NCBI RefSeq assembly: GCF_001590925.1
Contig: NZ_BCTU01000032.1
Span: 1-64,000 of the forward strand
Direction: 5' to 3'
Length of the DNA stretch: 64,000 bases
Source: Serratia plymuthica NBRC 102599
GTDB taxonomy: Bacteria; Pseudomonadota; Gammaproteobacteria; Enterobacterales; Enterobacteriaceae
The notes under the pieces were generated by a model. That model worked only from the letters and a program-made list of their open reading frames with translations. It did no database searches and was not told the origin of the DNA. Made by a program: the position numbers and the translations under genes. Positions within the stretch are counted from its first letter, which is position 1. Each line of letters starts with the position of its first letter. Of the stretch, positions 1 to 10,071 are shown in pieces.

Positions 1-1
1 T

Positions 2-20
2 TGGTGGGTCGTGCGGGATT
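2..20 (-). repeat. Truncated copy of the tRNA-Lys 3' end
   Basis: These 19 bases are identical to positions 139-157, the 3' terminal CCA and acceptor/T-arm part of the complete tRNA-Lys gene. After position 20 the match stops and spacer sequence follows, so this is a 3' fragment and not a whole tRNA. In E. coli the cluster beside cpoB is made of repeated lysine and valine tRNA genes. Unequal recombination inside such a cluster would leave a fragment like this. The window edge hides what lies to the left. Confidence 0.75.
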
Positions 21-24
21 ATTC

Positions 25-99
25 GGCTTTCAGCCTCACCCTTCGGGCCATCACTTCGTGATGTTGTCTCGCTTTGCGAGACTCGAACCTTTACGGTTC
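25..99 (-). other. Spacer with five consecutive short hairpins
   Basis: Five perfect inverted repeats follow one another with only 1 to 3 bases between most of them: 25-35, 39-47, 49-63, 66-82 and 85-99, with stems of 4, 3, 6, 7 and 5 bp. Read in the direction of the tRNA transcript (minus strand), three loops are GAA, one AAA and one GUAAA. The array lies between the complete tRNA-Lys and the tRNA fragment. It may guide processing or stabilise the precursor. That role is inference; the inverted repeats are directly visible. Confidence 0.7.
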
Positions 100-138
100 T
101 CACCCTTACGATTTCACTTCATTTCTGATTTTAGGAAT

Positions 139-214
139 TGGTGGGTCGTGCGGGATTCGAACCTGCGACCAATTGATTAAAAGTCAACTGCTCTACCAAC
201 TGAGCTAACGACCC
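139..214 (-). tRNA. tRNA-Lys (anticodon TTT)
   Basis: Read on the minus strand, 76 bases begin GGGTCGTTAGCTCAG, carry the anticodon loop CTTTTAA (anticodon TTT, lysine), contain the T-loop GGTTCGAATCC and end with an encoded CCA. The acceptor stem GGGTCGT/ACGACCC pairs perfectly. It lies downstream of cpoB on the same strand, as the lysT-valT-lysW cluster does in E. coli. Confidence 0.97.
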
Positions 215-339
215 AATTTCCTAGCTGCTTTAACATCTTGCAAGTTGTCTTGGCAACGGCGGCATATATTACTAATTTATCTTGGCAGCGCAACTTAAAT
301 TTTAAAACAAGTGGTTCAACTGCTTGTTCTTCACACGAA

Positions 340-387
340 TGAGCCCAGAAAGCGGTCAGATAGACTAATTTCTGGGCTCATTTTTTT
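340..387. terminator. 12-bp inverted repeat after cpoB
   Basis: The arms 340-351 and 369-380 pair perfectly over 12 bp with a 17-base loop. A run of seven T follows at 381-387 on the plus strand, so it looks like an intrinsic terminator for rightward transcription. Read leftward, after cpoB, it is a strong hairpin without a clear U tract. It separates cpoB from the tRNA cluster. Confidence 0.6.
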
Positions 388-392
388 GCTTA

Positions 393-1193
393 TTAACCGG
401 CAACGCGACTTTTCGCCTGTTTGGCCGCAGCACTGGTTGGGTATTGTTTAATCACCTGCTGGAACACGGCTTTGGCTTTATCGGCCTGCCCTTTTTCCTG
501 CATGATGATACCCACCTTGTACATTGCGTCCGGCGCCTTAGGTGATTTTGCGTAATTCTTCACCACGACGGCAAAATAGTAGGCCGCATCGTCTTTCTTA
601 CCCTTGTTGTAGAACAACTGCCCCAGCCAATAATTGGCGTTGGGCTGGTAAGTAGACTTTGGGTACTGTTTTACGAAGGTCTGAAAAGCGGAGATCGCCT
701 GATCATACTGTTTTTTTTCCAGCGCCAATGAAACAGCGGCGTTGTAGTCGCTGTTTTCATCGCCCGTACTGGCCGGCGCAGCTGCTGAGGCGCCCGCAGA
801 CGCGCTGTCAGCGCCGTCGGTGGAGGCAGCCGCTGCTGCCCCACCTGCGGCACCCGCAGCGGCTGCGGAGCTCTGAGCGCCGCCCTGGCTGATGCTATCC
901 ATCTGTTGATAGATCTGCTTTTGGCGTTCAACAACCTGATTCAGTTGATACTGGCTTTCCTGGATTTGCCCGCGGAGAGAGTCAATATCGCGCTGGTTAT
1001 CAGAGAGTTGTTGCTGGAGTTGGTTTAAAAGCTGGCCCTGAGCATTGGAGATACGCTCAAGTGAAGTGACACGGTCTTCGACCGAGCCGGAGCCGACATT
1101 ACTGATTGGCGCTTGGGCAGTAGCGGCCCATGGGACCGCTACGCCAACCAGTAACGACAGACTCAACAAGTGACGTCTGAAGTTACTGTTCAT
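393..1193 (-). CDS. cpoB: Cell division coordinator CpoB
   Basis: Periplasmic protein of the Tol-Pal system that coordinates outer-membrane constriction with septal peptidoglycan synthesis by PBP1B. The 266-residue product has a signal peptide of about 28 residues ending in ATAQA. An N-terminal trimerising coiled coil rich in Q and L spans roughly residues 35-100, and tetratricopeptide repeats occupy the C-terminal half (motifs such as YWLGQLFYNKGKKDDAAYYF). The two parts are joined by an unusually long Ala/Gly/Ser linker at about residues 103-142. It lies 9 bases downstream of pal and is the last gene of the operon. The ATG start has an AAGAGAA ribosome site. Identity is secure from family resemblance and position. 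Confidence 0.96.
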   Translation of the reverse strand: MNSNFRRHLLSLSLLVGVAVPWAATAQAPISNVGSGSVEDRVTSLERISNAQGQLLNQLQQQLSDNQRDIDSLRGQIQESQYQLNQVVERQKQIYQQMDSISQGGAQSSAAAAGAAGGAAAAASTDGADSASAGASAAAPASTGDENSDYNAAVSLALEKKQYDQAISAFQTFVKQYPKSTYQPNANYWLGQLFYNKGKKDDAAYYFAVVVKNYAKSPKAPDAMYKVGIIMQEKGQADKAKAVFQQVIKQYPTSAAAKQAKSRVAG

Positions 1194-1202
1194 GCGATTC
1201 TC

Positions 1203-1718
1203 TTAGTAAACCAGAACGGCACGACGGTTTTTAGCATAAGCCGCTTCGTCGTGGCCCAGTACTGCTGGTTTTTCTTTACCGTAAGAAACGATAGAGATCT
1301 GGTCAGCTGAAACGCCTTTGCCTTGCAGGTACATTTTAACTGCGTTAGCACGACGCTCGCCCAGAGCGATGTTGTATTCCGGCGTGCCGCGTTCGTCCGC
1401 GTGGCCTTCAACGGTCACTTTGTAAGACGGGTTGTTACGCAGGAATGCAGAGTGTGCGTCCAGCATCTGAGCGAACTCGGAGCTCACGTCATACTTGTCC
1501 AGGCCGAAGTAAACAATGTTGTTCTTCTGCAGTTCTTGCATCTGCAGACGAGCTTGTTCTTCAGAAGACAGGTTGCTGCTGCCGTTTTCTGTACCAGTGC
1601 CAGCGCCAGCGCCCAGACCAGATTGGTCGTTGTTTGCGCTTTTGTTAGAACTACAAGCCGCTACAGCCAGAACTGGCAGTGCCAGCAGAAGCCCTTTCAG
1701 CACTTTGTTCAGTTGCAT
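1203..1718 (-). CDS. pal: Peptidoglycan-associated lipoprotein Pal
   Basis: Outer-membrane lipoprotein that binds peptidoglycan through an OmpA-like domain and is positioned at the septum by TolB and TolA. The product is 171 residues. The lipobox LAVAAC gives a lipidated Cys at about residue 21, a Ser/Gly/Asn-rich linker follows, and the OmpA-like domain carries the motif [23 protein letters not shown] chose the ATG at 1718 over an in-frame ATG at 1745 because an AAGGAT ribosome site sits just upstream and the protein then starts MQLNKVLKG like its E. coli counterpart. It sits between tolB and cpoB. Confidence 0.97.
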   Translation of the reverse strand: MQLNKVLKGLLLALPVLAVAACSSNKSANNDQSGLGAGAGTGTENGSSNLSSEEQARLQMQELQKNNIVYFGLDKYDVSSEFAQMLDAHSAFLRNNPSYKVTVEGHADERGTPEYNIALGERRANAVKMYLQGKGVSADQISIVSYGKEKPAVLGHDEAAYAKNRRAVLVY

Positions 1719-1762
1719 TTCTTTGATCCTTTTATAGTTTGCCATACATATTTACACATGCA

Positions 1763-3055
1763 TCACAGATACGGCGACCAGGCAGGGAATTTGACCTGTC
1801 CATCAGTTGCCGGAAGACGCGCTTTGAAACGCCCATCAGTCGATACCAGTTGCAGCACGGAGCCCATACCTTGCGTGGAGCTATAGATCACCATGGTGCC
1901 ATTTGGCGCAATACTAGGCGTTTCGTCCAGGAACGTGCCGGTTAAAACTTGAACGGCTCCCGATCCAAGATCTTGTTTGGCGATATGCTGAGCGCCGCTA
2001 TTGGAGCTCACCATCACCAAGAATTTACCATCAGAGCTGACTTCAGAATCCTGATTCTGAGAGCCTTCCCATGTCAGACGCTGTGACGCACCGCCACTGG
2101 CACTGACTTTATAAATCTGCGGTCGGCCGCCCTGATCGGAGGTATATGCCAGAGACTGGCCATCCGGGAACCAGGTCGGTTCGGTATTGTTGCTGCGCCC
2201 GTCTGTGATTTGCGTGATCTGGCCAGAGCCGAGATTCATCACGTACAGGTTCAGGCTGCCGCTTTTAGACAGCGCAAAGGCCAGACGGCTGCCGTCCGGT
2301 GAGAACGCCGGTGCGCCGTTGTGACGCGGGAACGAAGCGATCTGACGGATAGCGCCATTAGCCAGGGTCTGTACGACCAGCGCAGAACGGCCGCTTTCAA
2401 AGGTCACGTACGCCAGCTTGCTGCCATCCGGCGACCAGGCCGGGGACATCAACGGCTCCGGTGAACGGTGTACCACAAACTGGTTGTAACCGTCGTAATC
2501 CGCTACGCGCAGCTCGTACGGGAATTTCCCGCCGTTGGTCTGCACTACGTAAGCGATACGAGTACGGAACGCGCCCTTGATACCGGTCAGCTTCTCGAAC
2601 ACTTCGTCACTGGCGGTGTGTGCAGAATAACGCAACCATTGCTTGGTCACTTTATACTGGTTTTGCGCCAATACGGTGCCCGGTGAACCTGAAGTGTCCA
2701 CCAGCTGATAGGAGATCAGGTAGCCGCCGTCTGCACCAGGTTGCACCTGGCCGACCACGACCGCGTCAATGCCCAATGCAGTCCAGGCCGCCGGCGTCAC
2801 TTCAGACGCGGAGGTCGGTTGCTGCGGCATGCGCGCCACGTCAATTGGGTTGAATTTGCCGCTATTGCGCAAATCCGCGCCGACAATCTTGCCAATATCT
2901 TCCGGAGGCGTGCCTGGGCCAGCCCATTTAAACGGTACCACACCAATCGGACGAGCAGAGTCGACCCCTTGGGTGATTTCGATGCGAACTTCCGCGTGAA
3001 GAACGGACGCCCACAGTATTAAAAAACCTAACGCTACTCGAAATGCCTGCTTCAT
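1763..3055 (-). CDS. tolB: Tol-Pal system protein TolB
   Basis: Periplasmic protein that binds Pal and TolA and relays the energised Tol complex to the outer membrane. The 430-residue product has a signal peptide of about 21 residues ending in LHA. An N-terminal alpha/beta domain is followed by a six-bladed beta-propeller, seen as repeated PAWSPDG, PAFSPDG and PTWFPDG motifs. Length matches the family. About 135 bp separates it from tolA, room for the internal promoter known at this place in E. coli. Confidence 0.97.
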   Translation of the reverse strand: MKQAFRVALGFLILWASVLHAEVRIEITQGVDSARPIGVVPFKWAGPGTPPEDIGKIVGADLRNSGKFNPIDVARMPQQPTSASEVTPAAWTALGIDAVVVGQVQPGADGGYLISYQLVDTSGSPGTVLAQNQYKVTKQWLRYSAHTASDEVFEKLTGIKGAFRTRIAYVVQTNGGKFPYELRVADYDGYNQFVVHRSPEPLMSPAWSPDGSKLAYVTFESGRSALVVQTLANGAIRQIASFPRHNGAPAFSPDGSRLAFALSKSGSLNLYVMNLGSGQITQITDGRSNNTEPTWFPDGQSLAYTSDQGGRPQIYKVSASGGASQRLTWEGSQNQDSEVSSDGKFLVMVSSNSGAQHIAKQDLGSGAVQVLTGTFLDETPSIAPNGTMVIYSSTQGMGSVLQLVSTDGRFKARLPATDGQVKFPAWSPYL

Positions 3056-3190
3056 CTCATCTCCCTTATCCAGGCGGGATGCCTGCGATAAATTAGCAGA
3101 ATTTTAACAAACCAACGCAAACAAAACTACATAATCCCTGTTGGTTACCTTAGTACATCCCTGCGATATGACTTAGTCAATCAACCGTTA

Positions 3191-4501
3191 TTATGGCTTG
3201 AATACAAGGGGAGCATTCTTAAACACCTCATACACAGCCTGGCTAGGTGGTTTTGGGATCTTCGCCTGCTTCGCTGCGGCTATCGCCGCCTGACACAGAG
3301 CCGGATCACCCCCTTCAGCTTTAACATCAATCAACAGGCCATCCGGTGCCAGCTTAATACGCAGGTTACAGGTCTTACCGGCGAACGAGCTGGCATCATA
3401 AAACTTGCTCTCGATCGCGCCCTTAATCTGCCCCAAATAACCATTAATATCAGCCCCACTGGCCCCTGCGGTCTTGGCATTGCCCTGACCGGCAGGTTTA
3501 CCGTCGCCCTTCGACTTAGCGCCGCCAGACTTGGCGCCGCCGCCTTTCGGCGCGTTTTTACCGTCTGCCAAACCGCCAAAGAGATCGTCAACCTCTGAGG
3601 ACTGAGCTGCAGCTTCGGCAGCCGCCTTCTTCTTGGCATCCGCTGCGGCTTTCTTGGCTGCGGCCTTCTCGGCAGCAGCCGCTTTTTTCTCAGCCTCTGC
3701 GGCCGCTTTCTTCTCGGCGTCAGCAGCTGCCTTTTTCTCGGCTTTCTCGGCTTCTGCTGCGGCTTTCTTCTCGGCGTCGGCAGCCGCTTTTTTCTCTGCG
3801 GCTTCCGTCGCTTTTTGCTCAGCGGCAGCCGCTTTCTTCGCTTCTTCCGCCTGTTTCTTGGCGGCAGCGGCGGCGGCGGCTTCTTTCTTGGCTTCAGCTT
3901 CCGCTTTCTTCTGCGCGTCCGCTTGTGCCTTGGCAACTTTATCCGCTTCGGCCTTGGCCTTGGCGGCGGCCGCTTCCGCTACTTTCTGTTGTTCTTTGGC
4001 TTTCTCCGCAGCCTTCTCGGCCACTTTTTGCTGTTCAGCGGCCTGCTTTTGTTGCTCAGCGGCCTGTTTCTGCTGTTCTGCCGCTTGCTTTTGCTGCTCT
4101 GCGGCCTGCTTTTGCTGTTCAGCCTGTTCTTTCGCGTCCTGCGCCGCTTTTTCCTGCGCGGTCAAACGCTCTTTCTCCAGCTCTTTCAGGCGCTGTTGTT
4201 CCGCCGCCTGCTTCTGCTGAAGTTCTTCGGCCTGTTGCTCCGCTTTTTTCTGGCGCTGCTTTTCAGCACGCTGCGCGTCGTTACTCTGCTGTTGCTGGCG
4301 GTTGTACTGCTCCACCACTGCCCCAGGATCGACCATCACTGCACCAACAACCGAACCCTCGCCGCCACCGCCGGCGCTGTCCATGTTGACGTTTTCTTGC
4401 AGCGATCCCCAAATCAGCAGGGCAATCAATATGAAGTGCAGAACGACCGAAACAATAACGGCGCGGTTCAGCTTATCGTTTTGCTCAGTTGCCTTTACCA
4501 A
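3191..4501 (-). CDS. tolA: Envelope integrity protein TolA
   Basis: Inner-membrane protein that spans the periplasm and connects TolQR to TolB-Pal; in E. coli it is also exploited by colicins and filamentous phage. The 436-residue product has one N-terminal membrane helix (about residues 14-34). A very long Ala/Lys/Glu/Gln helical domain (about residues 65-310) follows, then a globular C-terminal domain ending NAPLVFKP. The start appears to be TTG (protein M-VKATEQNDKLNR), with GGGA upstream and clear agreement with E. coli TolA, which uses GTG. The helical domain holds tandem AEQQKQA heptads (coding positions about 4027-4130). Antisense reading frames across this gene are artefacts of its biased codons. 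Confidence 0.95.
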   Translation of the reverse strand: MVKATEQNDKLNRAVIVSVVLHFILIALLIWGSLQENVNMDSAGGGGEGSVVGAVMVDPGAVVEQYNRQQQQSNDAQRAEKQRQKKAEQQAEELQQKQAAEQQRLKELEKERLTAQEKAAQDAKEQAEQQKQAAEQQKQAAEQQKQAAEQQKQAAEQQKVAEKAAEKAKEQQKVAEAAAAKAKAEADKVAKAQADAQKKAEAEAKKEAAAAAAAKKQAEEAKKAAAAEQKATEAAEKKAAADAEKKAAAEAEKAEKKAAADAEKKAAAEAEKKAAAAEKAAAKKAAADAKKKAAAEAAAQSSEVDDLFGGLADGKNAPKGGGAKSGGAKSKGDGKPAGQGNAKTAGASGADINGYLGQIKGAIESKFYDASSFAGKTCNLRIKLAPDGLLIDVKAEGGDPALCQAAIAAAKQAKIPKPPSQAVYEVFKNAPLVFKP

Positions 4502-4582
4502 AATAGATTCCCAAAAACTGGTGTTGCTTATACGGGGTTCCTGCGCCTGAGCACAGGAACCGGGTTGCCTCCAACCTTACGG

Positions 4583-5011
4583 TCAGATTGGCTGGGTCAT
4601 CAGCCCCACGGAAGCGACGCCCGCCTGATGAAGAATATTCAATGCCTTGATAATCTCATCGTAGGGTACTTCCTTCGCCCCGCCGATCAAAAAGACCGTC
4701 TTCGGGTTAGCCGCTAAACGCGACTTGGCTTCGGCTGCAACCTGCTCCGGCGGCAACAACTCCATGCGGTTGTGATCCACCACCAACGTATATTGACCGA
4801 CACCGGAAACCTCGAGGATCACCGGCGGGTTATCGTCACTGGACACCGCCTTGGAATCGGTGGCATCCGGCAGGGAGACCTCAACGCTCTGGGTGATGAT
4901 CGGCGCGGTTGCCATAAAGATCAGCAACAGCACCAGCAACACGTCGAGCAACGGAACTATGTTAATTTCGGACTTCAGCTCGCGCCGATTGCGTCCACGA
5001 ACTCTCGCCAT
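4583..5011 (-). CDS. tolR: Tol-Pal system protein TolR
   Basis: Inner-membrane component of the proton-driven TolQR motor (ExbD/TolR family). The 142-residue product has a single membrane helix near residues 17-37. Its conserved acidic residue is in the motif INIVPLLDVLLVLLLIFM (Asp23, the ExbD/TolR proton-channel position), and a periplasmic domain follows. The ATG has a GGAGGTAG ribosome site. It lies 12 bp after tolQ and 81 bp before tolA in transcription order. Confidence 0.97.
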   Translation of the reverse strand: MARVRGRNRRELKSEINIVPLLDVLLVLLLIFMATAPIITQSVEVSLPDATDSKAVSSDDNPPVILEVSGVGQYTLVVDHNRMELLPPEQVAAEAKSRLAANPKTVFLIGGAKEVPYDEIIKALNILHQAGVASVGLMTQPI

Positions 5012-5023
5012 GCTACCTCCTAC

Positions 5024-6108
<1,085 letters not shown>

Positions 6109-6190
6109 TCTACTTCCCAGCAATGCAATTTAACGGTGCTACTATACGCAAGACGGATCGGGTTGGGAATGGGTTACAAGAAGGGAACGA

Positions 6191-6219
6191 AAATAATTAT
6201 GGGCCGGAACGGCCCATAA
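6191..6219 (-). terminator. Terminator of the cyd operon
   Basis: A 10-bp perfect stem (6197-6206 with 6210-6219) with a 3-base loop lies 20 bp after the ybgE stop codon. In the leftward direction the stem is followed by a T-rich stretch (AATTATTTTCG). Confidence 0.8.
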
Positions 6220-6238
6220 CACGGGGATATAACGGAGA

Positions 6239-6535
6239 TTATAAAGAAACGTAAAATAATCCTGCGGCCAGGATCACAATTGCCGGAAGTGGCGCAAAAA
6301 AAGCACGCCATAACGAACGTTGCGGTCGGAACCCGACGCCGTGAATCACGCCCGTGCACACCGCCCAAATAAGCAGCAGGCCTTCCCAAATCTCCAGCGA
6401 GCTGGTCTTCGCCGCAAAGCGGGTCGGATCCCAGAAAATACAGCCCGCCAAAATCAACGCCAGCACCAATGAAAGGGCCCGAACCGGGCCCTTGTCAGTC
6501 ATGGCGTACAGCTTGTCAGCCAATGACGAACTCAT
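6239..6535 (-). CDS. ybgE: Cyd operon protein YbgE
   Basis: Small inner-membrane protein conserved in cytochrome bd operons, with no defined biochemical role. The 98-residue product has three predicted hydrophobic segments (about residues 20-36, 48-66 and 78-96). The ATG at 6535 overlaps the TGA of cydX (sequence TGATG), so translation is probably coupled; a GTG one codon upstream is less likely. Confidence 0.93.
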   Translation of the reverse strand: MSSSLADKLYAMTDKGPVRALSLVLALILAGCIFWDPTRFAAKTSSLEIWEGLLLIWAVCTGVIHGVGFRPQRSLWRAFFAPLPAIVILAAGLFYVSL

Positions 6536-6648
6536 CACTTGCCGTCTTGCTGCGCTTTTGAATCTTCGTGATGCTCAAGCGCCAGCGCCGTGATGATGCC
6601 GAAGGCGCAGGCAAGAAGCGTTCCGAGAATCCAGGCAAAATACCACAT
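6535..6648 (-). CDS. cydX: Cytochrome bd oxidase small subunit CydX
   Basis: A 37-residue single-pass membrane protein starting MWYFAWILGTLLACAFGII, required for stability and activity of cytochrome bd-I. It has one membrane helix (about residues 4-24) and a short charged tail rich in H, E, D and Q. An AAGGAG ribosome site lies 7 bases before the ATG. It sits 17 bp downstream of cydB and overlaps ybgE by one base. Such short genes are often missed in automatic annotation. Confidence 0.95.
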   Translation of the reverse strand: MWYFAWILGTLLACAFGIITALALEHHEDSKAQQDGK

Positions 6649-6665
6649 GGTTTAGCTCCTTATCC

Positions 6666-7805
6666 TTAATACAGCGAATGCTTGTTGTTCTCGATGAAAT
6701 TCTTGTCGAGACGGCCAAACATTTTGTAGTACGACCAACTGGTGTACGCCAGAACGATAGGCACGAAGATCGCCGCAACAACGGTCATCACTTCCAGCGT
6801 AAACAGGCTGGACGTCGCGTCCCACATGGTCAGGCTAACGTTAGGCACAGTGCTTGACGGCATCACGAACGGGAACATGGTTACCCCGGCGGTCAGGATC
6901 ACACAGGCAATGGTCAGTGACGAAGACACGAAGGCCAACGCGTCTTTCTGCAAACGCGAGAACAGAGCGGTGAACAACGGCAGCACGACGCCCAACGCAG
7001 GCAGCGCCCACAGCGCCGGATACTTGTTGAAGTTAATCAACCAGGCCCCCGCCTGATGCGCCACTTCTTTACGCATCGGGTTAGACTCCGCCATAGTATT
7101 CAGCGCCGAGGTAATCACATACCCATCGATGCCTTTCACCAGCCATACGCCGCCCAGCAGGAAGCATACCGCCATCACCAGCGTGGAGATCTGCGCCGCA
7201 GCGCGTGCGCGCAGGTGGATCTCGCCGGAGGTACGCATCTGCAGATAAGTTGCCCCTTGCGTCACCAGCATGGTCAGGCTGACCACACCCGCCAACAGGC
7301 CGAACGGGTTCAGCAGTTGGAAGAAGTTGCCGGTGTAGAACAGACGCATGTATTCGTCCATGTGGAACGGCACGCCCTGCAACAGGTTGCCGAACGCCAC
7401 GCCGAACACCACGGCCGGCACAAAGCTGCCGATGAAAATGCCCCAGTCCCACATGTTGCGCCAGCGGCTGTTTTCCAGCTTCGAACGGTAGTCAAAACCG
7501 ACCGGGCGGAAGAACAAGGCTGACAGCACCAGGATCATCGCGACGTAGAAACCGGAGAACGCCGCCGCGTAGACCATCGGCCAGGCGGCGAACAGCGCGC
7601 CACCTGCGGTGATCAGCCACACCTGGTTACCGTCCCAGTGCGGAGCGATAGAGTTGATCATCACCCGACGCTCAGTATCGGTTCTGCCGATAATGCGCAG
7701 CAGGATGCCGACGCCCATGTCGAAACCGTCGGTGACGGCGAAACCGATCAGCAGTACGCCAATCAGAGCCCACCAGATAAATCGCAGTACTTCATAGTCA
7801 AACAT
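6666..7805 (-). CDS. cydB: Cytochrome bd-I ubiquinol oxidase subunit II
   Basis: Membrane subunit of cytochrome bd quinol oxidase, the high-oxygen-affinity terminal oxidase. The 379-residue product is typical of the family, with about eight to nine membrane helices and the N-terminal MFDYEVLRFIWWALIGVLLIGFAVTDGFD-type sequence containing the conserved acidic residues. It lies 14 bp downstream of cydA in the operon cydA-cydB-cydX-ybgE. Confidence 0.97.
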   Translation of the reverse strand: MFDYEVLRFIWWALIGVLLIGFAVTDGFDMGVGILLRIIGRTDTERRVMINSIAPHWDGNQVWLITAGGALFAAWPMVYAAAFSGFYVAMILVLSALFFRPVGFDYRSKLENSRWRNMWDWGIFIGSFVPAVVFGVAFGNLLQGVPFHMDEYMRLFYTGNFFQLLNPFGLLAGVVSLTMLVTQGATYLQMRTSGEIHLRARAAAQISTLVMAVCFLLGGVWLVKGIDGYVITSALNTMAESNPMRKEVAHQAGAWLINFNKYPALWALPALGVVLPLFTALFSRLQKDALAFVSSSLTIACVILTAGVTMFPFVMPSSTVPNVSLTMWDATSSLFTLEVMTVVAAIFVPIVLAYTSWSYYKMFGRLDKNFIENNKHSLY

Positions 7806-7819
7806 ACGTGGACTCCTGT

Positions 7820-9388
7820 TTAGCGCGCTTCCTGCACGGCGGCAGTCGGTTGTTCAAAGTGGTAGCGGCCAGTTTTCAGGCTGCTTGGACCCAGACGCGC
7901 AAATTTGAACATCAGGTACATCTCAGCCACCAGGAACAGGGTGTACAAGCCGCAAATCAGCCCCATCGAGAACAGAATGTCGCCCGCAGTCAGTGAAGAG
8001 TTGGCGACAGCCGTCGGCAGCACCTCACCGATCGCCCAAGGTTGACGACCGTATTCAGCCACAAACCAGCCGGCTTCAATCGCAATCCAAGGCAGCGGCA
8101 AGCCATACAGCGCCGCGCGATGCAGCCATTTTCTCTGACCGATGCGCCCGCGAATCACGCTCCAGAACGACAGACCGATAATGAACAGCATCAGCACGCC
8201 ACAAGCCACCATGATGCGGAAGGCGAAGTACAGCGGCGCCACGCGTGGGATGGAGTCTTTGGTCGCTTGCTGGATCTGCGCTTCCGTCGCGTCGGTGACG
8301 TTCGGGGTATAACGCTTCAGCAACAGACCGTAGCCCAGATCCTGCTTGGCTTTGTTGAACTCGGCGCGCACGGCCGGATCGGTATTGCCACCACGCAGCT
8401 CTTCGAGCAATTGGTAGGCTTTCATCCCGTTGCGGATACGCACTTCATGCTGCGCCATCAGATCTTTCAGGCCGGTGACCTGGGTGTCCGTTGAGCGAGT
8501 CGCAATCAGCCCGAGCGCGTAAGGGATTTGAATCGCGTAGGAGTTTTCCATTTTATCCTGATTCGGGATCCCGAACAGGGTAAAGGCGGCCGGAGCCGGT
8601 TGGGTTTCCCACTCGGCTTCGATAGCGGCCAGCTTGGTTTTCTGCACGTCGCCCATTTCGTAACCGGATTCATCACCCAGCACGATAACGGACAATACGG
8701 CAGCCATACCGAAACTGGCGGCAATGGCGAAGGAGCGCTTGGCGAAGGCGACATCGCGGCCTTTCAACAGGTAGTAAGAGCTGATACCCAGAACGAACAT
8801 CGCGCCACAGGTGTAGCCGGCAGCCACGGTGTGCACAAACTTCACCTGCGCAACCGGGTTAAGTACCAGTTCGGAGAAGCTGAGCATCTCCATGCGCATG
8901 GTTTCGAAGTTGAAGTCAGAGGCGATCGGGTTCTGCATCCAGCCGTTGGCAACCAGGATCCACAGTGCGGAGAAGTTCGAGCCCAGCGCCACAAGCCAGG
9001 TTACCGCCATGTGCTGCACTTTGCTCAGACGATCCCAGCCGAAGAAGAACAGCCCGACCAGCGTCGATTCAAGGAAGAACGCCATCAGACCTTCGATGGC
9101 CAGCGGGGCCCCGAAAATATCACCGACGTAATGGGAGAAATATGACCAGTTGGTCCCGAACTGGAACTCCATGGTCAAACCGGTGGCCACACCCAGAGCA
9201 AAGTTAATCGCAAATAACTTGCCCCAGAATTTGGTCATATCTTTATAGATTTGTTTGCCAGACAGCACATATACCGTTTCCATAATTGCCAGCAAAAACG
9301 CCATGCCTAGCGTTAATGGGACAAATAAGAAATGGTACATCGCCGTTAAAGCAAACTGTAAGCGCGACAGTTCGACAATATCAAACAT
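7820..9388 (-). CDS. cydA: Cytochrome bd-I ubiquinol oxidase subunit I
   Basis: Haem-bearing subunit that oxidises ubiquinol and reduces oxygen to water through haems b558, b595 and d. The 522-residue product has the same length as E. coli CydA. His19 in AMYHFLFVP is the conserved haem ligand, the GWMQNP segment is present, and the quinol-binding Q-loop region includes [16 protein letters not shown] chose the ATG at 9388, with AGGAGT 4 bases upstream, over an in-frame upstream ATG that would add 12 unlike residues. Candidate FNR and ArcA sites lie upstream, in keeping with oxygen control of this operon. Confidence 0.98.
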   Translation of the reverse strand: MFDIVELSRLQFALTAMYHFLFVPLTLGMAFLLAIMETVYVLSGKQIYKDMTKFWGKLFAINFALGVATGLTMEFQFGTNWSYFSHYVGDIFGAPLAIEGLMAFFLESTLVGLFFFGWDRLSKVQHMAVTWLVALGSNFSALWILVANGWMQNPIASDFNFETMRMEMLSFSELVLNPVAQVKFVHTVAAGYTCGAMFVLGISSYYLLKGRDVAFAKRSFAIAASFGMAAVLSVIVLGDESGYEMGDVQKTKLAAIEAEWETQPAPAAFTLFGIPNQDKMENSYAIQIPYALGLIATRSTDTQVTGLKDLMAQHEVRIRNGMKAYQLLEELRGGNTDPAVRAEFNKAKQDLGYGLLLKRYTPNVTDATEAQIQQATKDSIPRVAPLYFAFRIMVACGVLMLFIIGLSFWSVIRGRIGQRKWLHRAALYGLPLPWIAIEAGWFVAEYGRQPWAIGEVLPTAVANSSLTAGDILFSMGLICGLYTLFLVAEMYLMFKFARLGPSSLKTGRYHFEQPTAAVQEAR

Positions 9389-9730
9389 CTTGACTCCTTG
9401 CTCCTCGCAGGAAGACTCCGACATGCGGTTATCGGTAATACTTCTTTCGAAGACACCGGTAACGCCCCGCAGTGAATGCCCTTAAAAACAACAAATTTGA
9501 TCCAGCTTCTCCGCTTTCAACCGCACACTCACCGCAAGGCCACGCGGGCCAACGTCAAGCACACCACTGAAAACCGACAACGGGTAACAAATGCAACAAG
9601 ATCAACCATCCATAATCACAACATGGATGATACTCGCCCAATCCCACACAATAAATAGGTTTTTGCGTGATGTGGGTTAGACTTTTGGTTACAGGTCAAA
9701 TCCTGGCCAAAAGAGGGACTCTGGGCTAAT

Positions 9731-9744
9731 TTGATCTGAAACAA
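9731..9744. promoter_or_regulatory. FNR-like site
   Basis: TTGAT-CTGA-AACAA matches the FNR consensus TTGAT-N4-ATCAA at nine of ten positions. It is about 340 bp upstream of the cydA start. In E. coli FNR represses cydAB under strict anaerobiosis. Binding here is inferred from sequence only. Confidence 0.5.
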
Positions 9745-9850
9745 TTTAAGCCTATCTTAGTATTATTTCCATATTCATCAGCACATTTCTCATAATTTTC
9801 TTAGGGTCATGTTGCGTAATGGTTTAATTGTTTTTTAATGATATTTTTGT

Positions 9851-9865
9851 GTTAAATAAATGTAA
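9851..9865. promoter_or_regulatory. ArcA-like box
   Basis: GTTAAATAAATGTAA agrees with the 15-base ArcA consensus GTTAATTAAATGTTA at 13 positions. ArcA-P activates cydAB in low oxygen in E. coli. The site lies about 460 bp before cydA and 207 bp before the divergent gene, so either could be its target. AT richness raises the chance of a random match. Confidence 0.45.
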
Positions 9866-10071
9866 TTTAAAAGCAGTGCCATTGTATTATTACGCGCTTA
9901 TTATGCGACATAATTAACTTTTTATTTCCAATAATCGAACACAGTGATTTCAGTCACAAAAGCAAAAAACTCTCTCCAATATTAGTCTATTTTTAGCTAT
10001 TTGATCGTAAAGGTTGCATTTTTGTAGCAAAATAGAATCTTGTATAAAAAATCTTTGGCCTACAATAACTT

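Larger units (their letters stand above)
9389..10071. promoter_or_regulatory. cydA / metallophosphatase divergent regulatory region
   Basis: About 680 bp without a credible gene, separating the leftward cyd operon from the rightward metallophosphatase gene. The right half (about 9745-10070) is strongly AT-rich. It contains the FNR-like and ArcA-like sites listed separately. Long upstream regions with several promoters are known for cydA in E. coli. Confidence 0.7.

Noticed and set aside
3633-4717. Long reading frames on the plus strand across tolA, up to 300 codons
   Set aside because: They lie opposite the Ala/Lys/Gln-rich tolA repeats, have low-complexity products of Phe/Leu/Ala/Ser/Cys, and have no ribosome site or family resemblance. 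They follow from biased codons in tolA.
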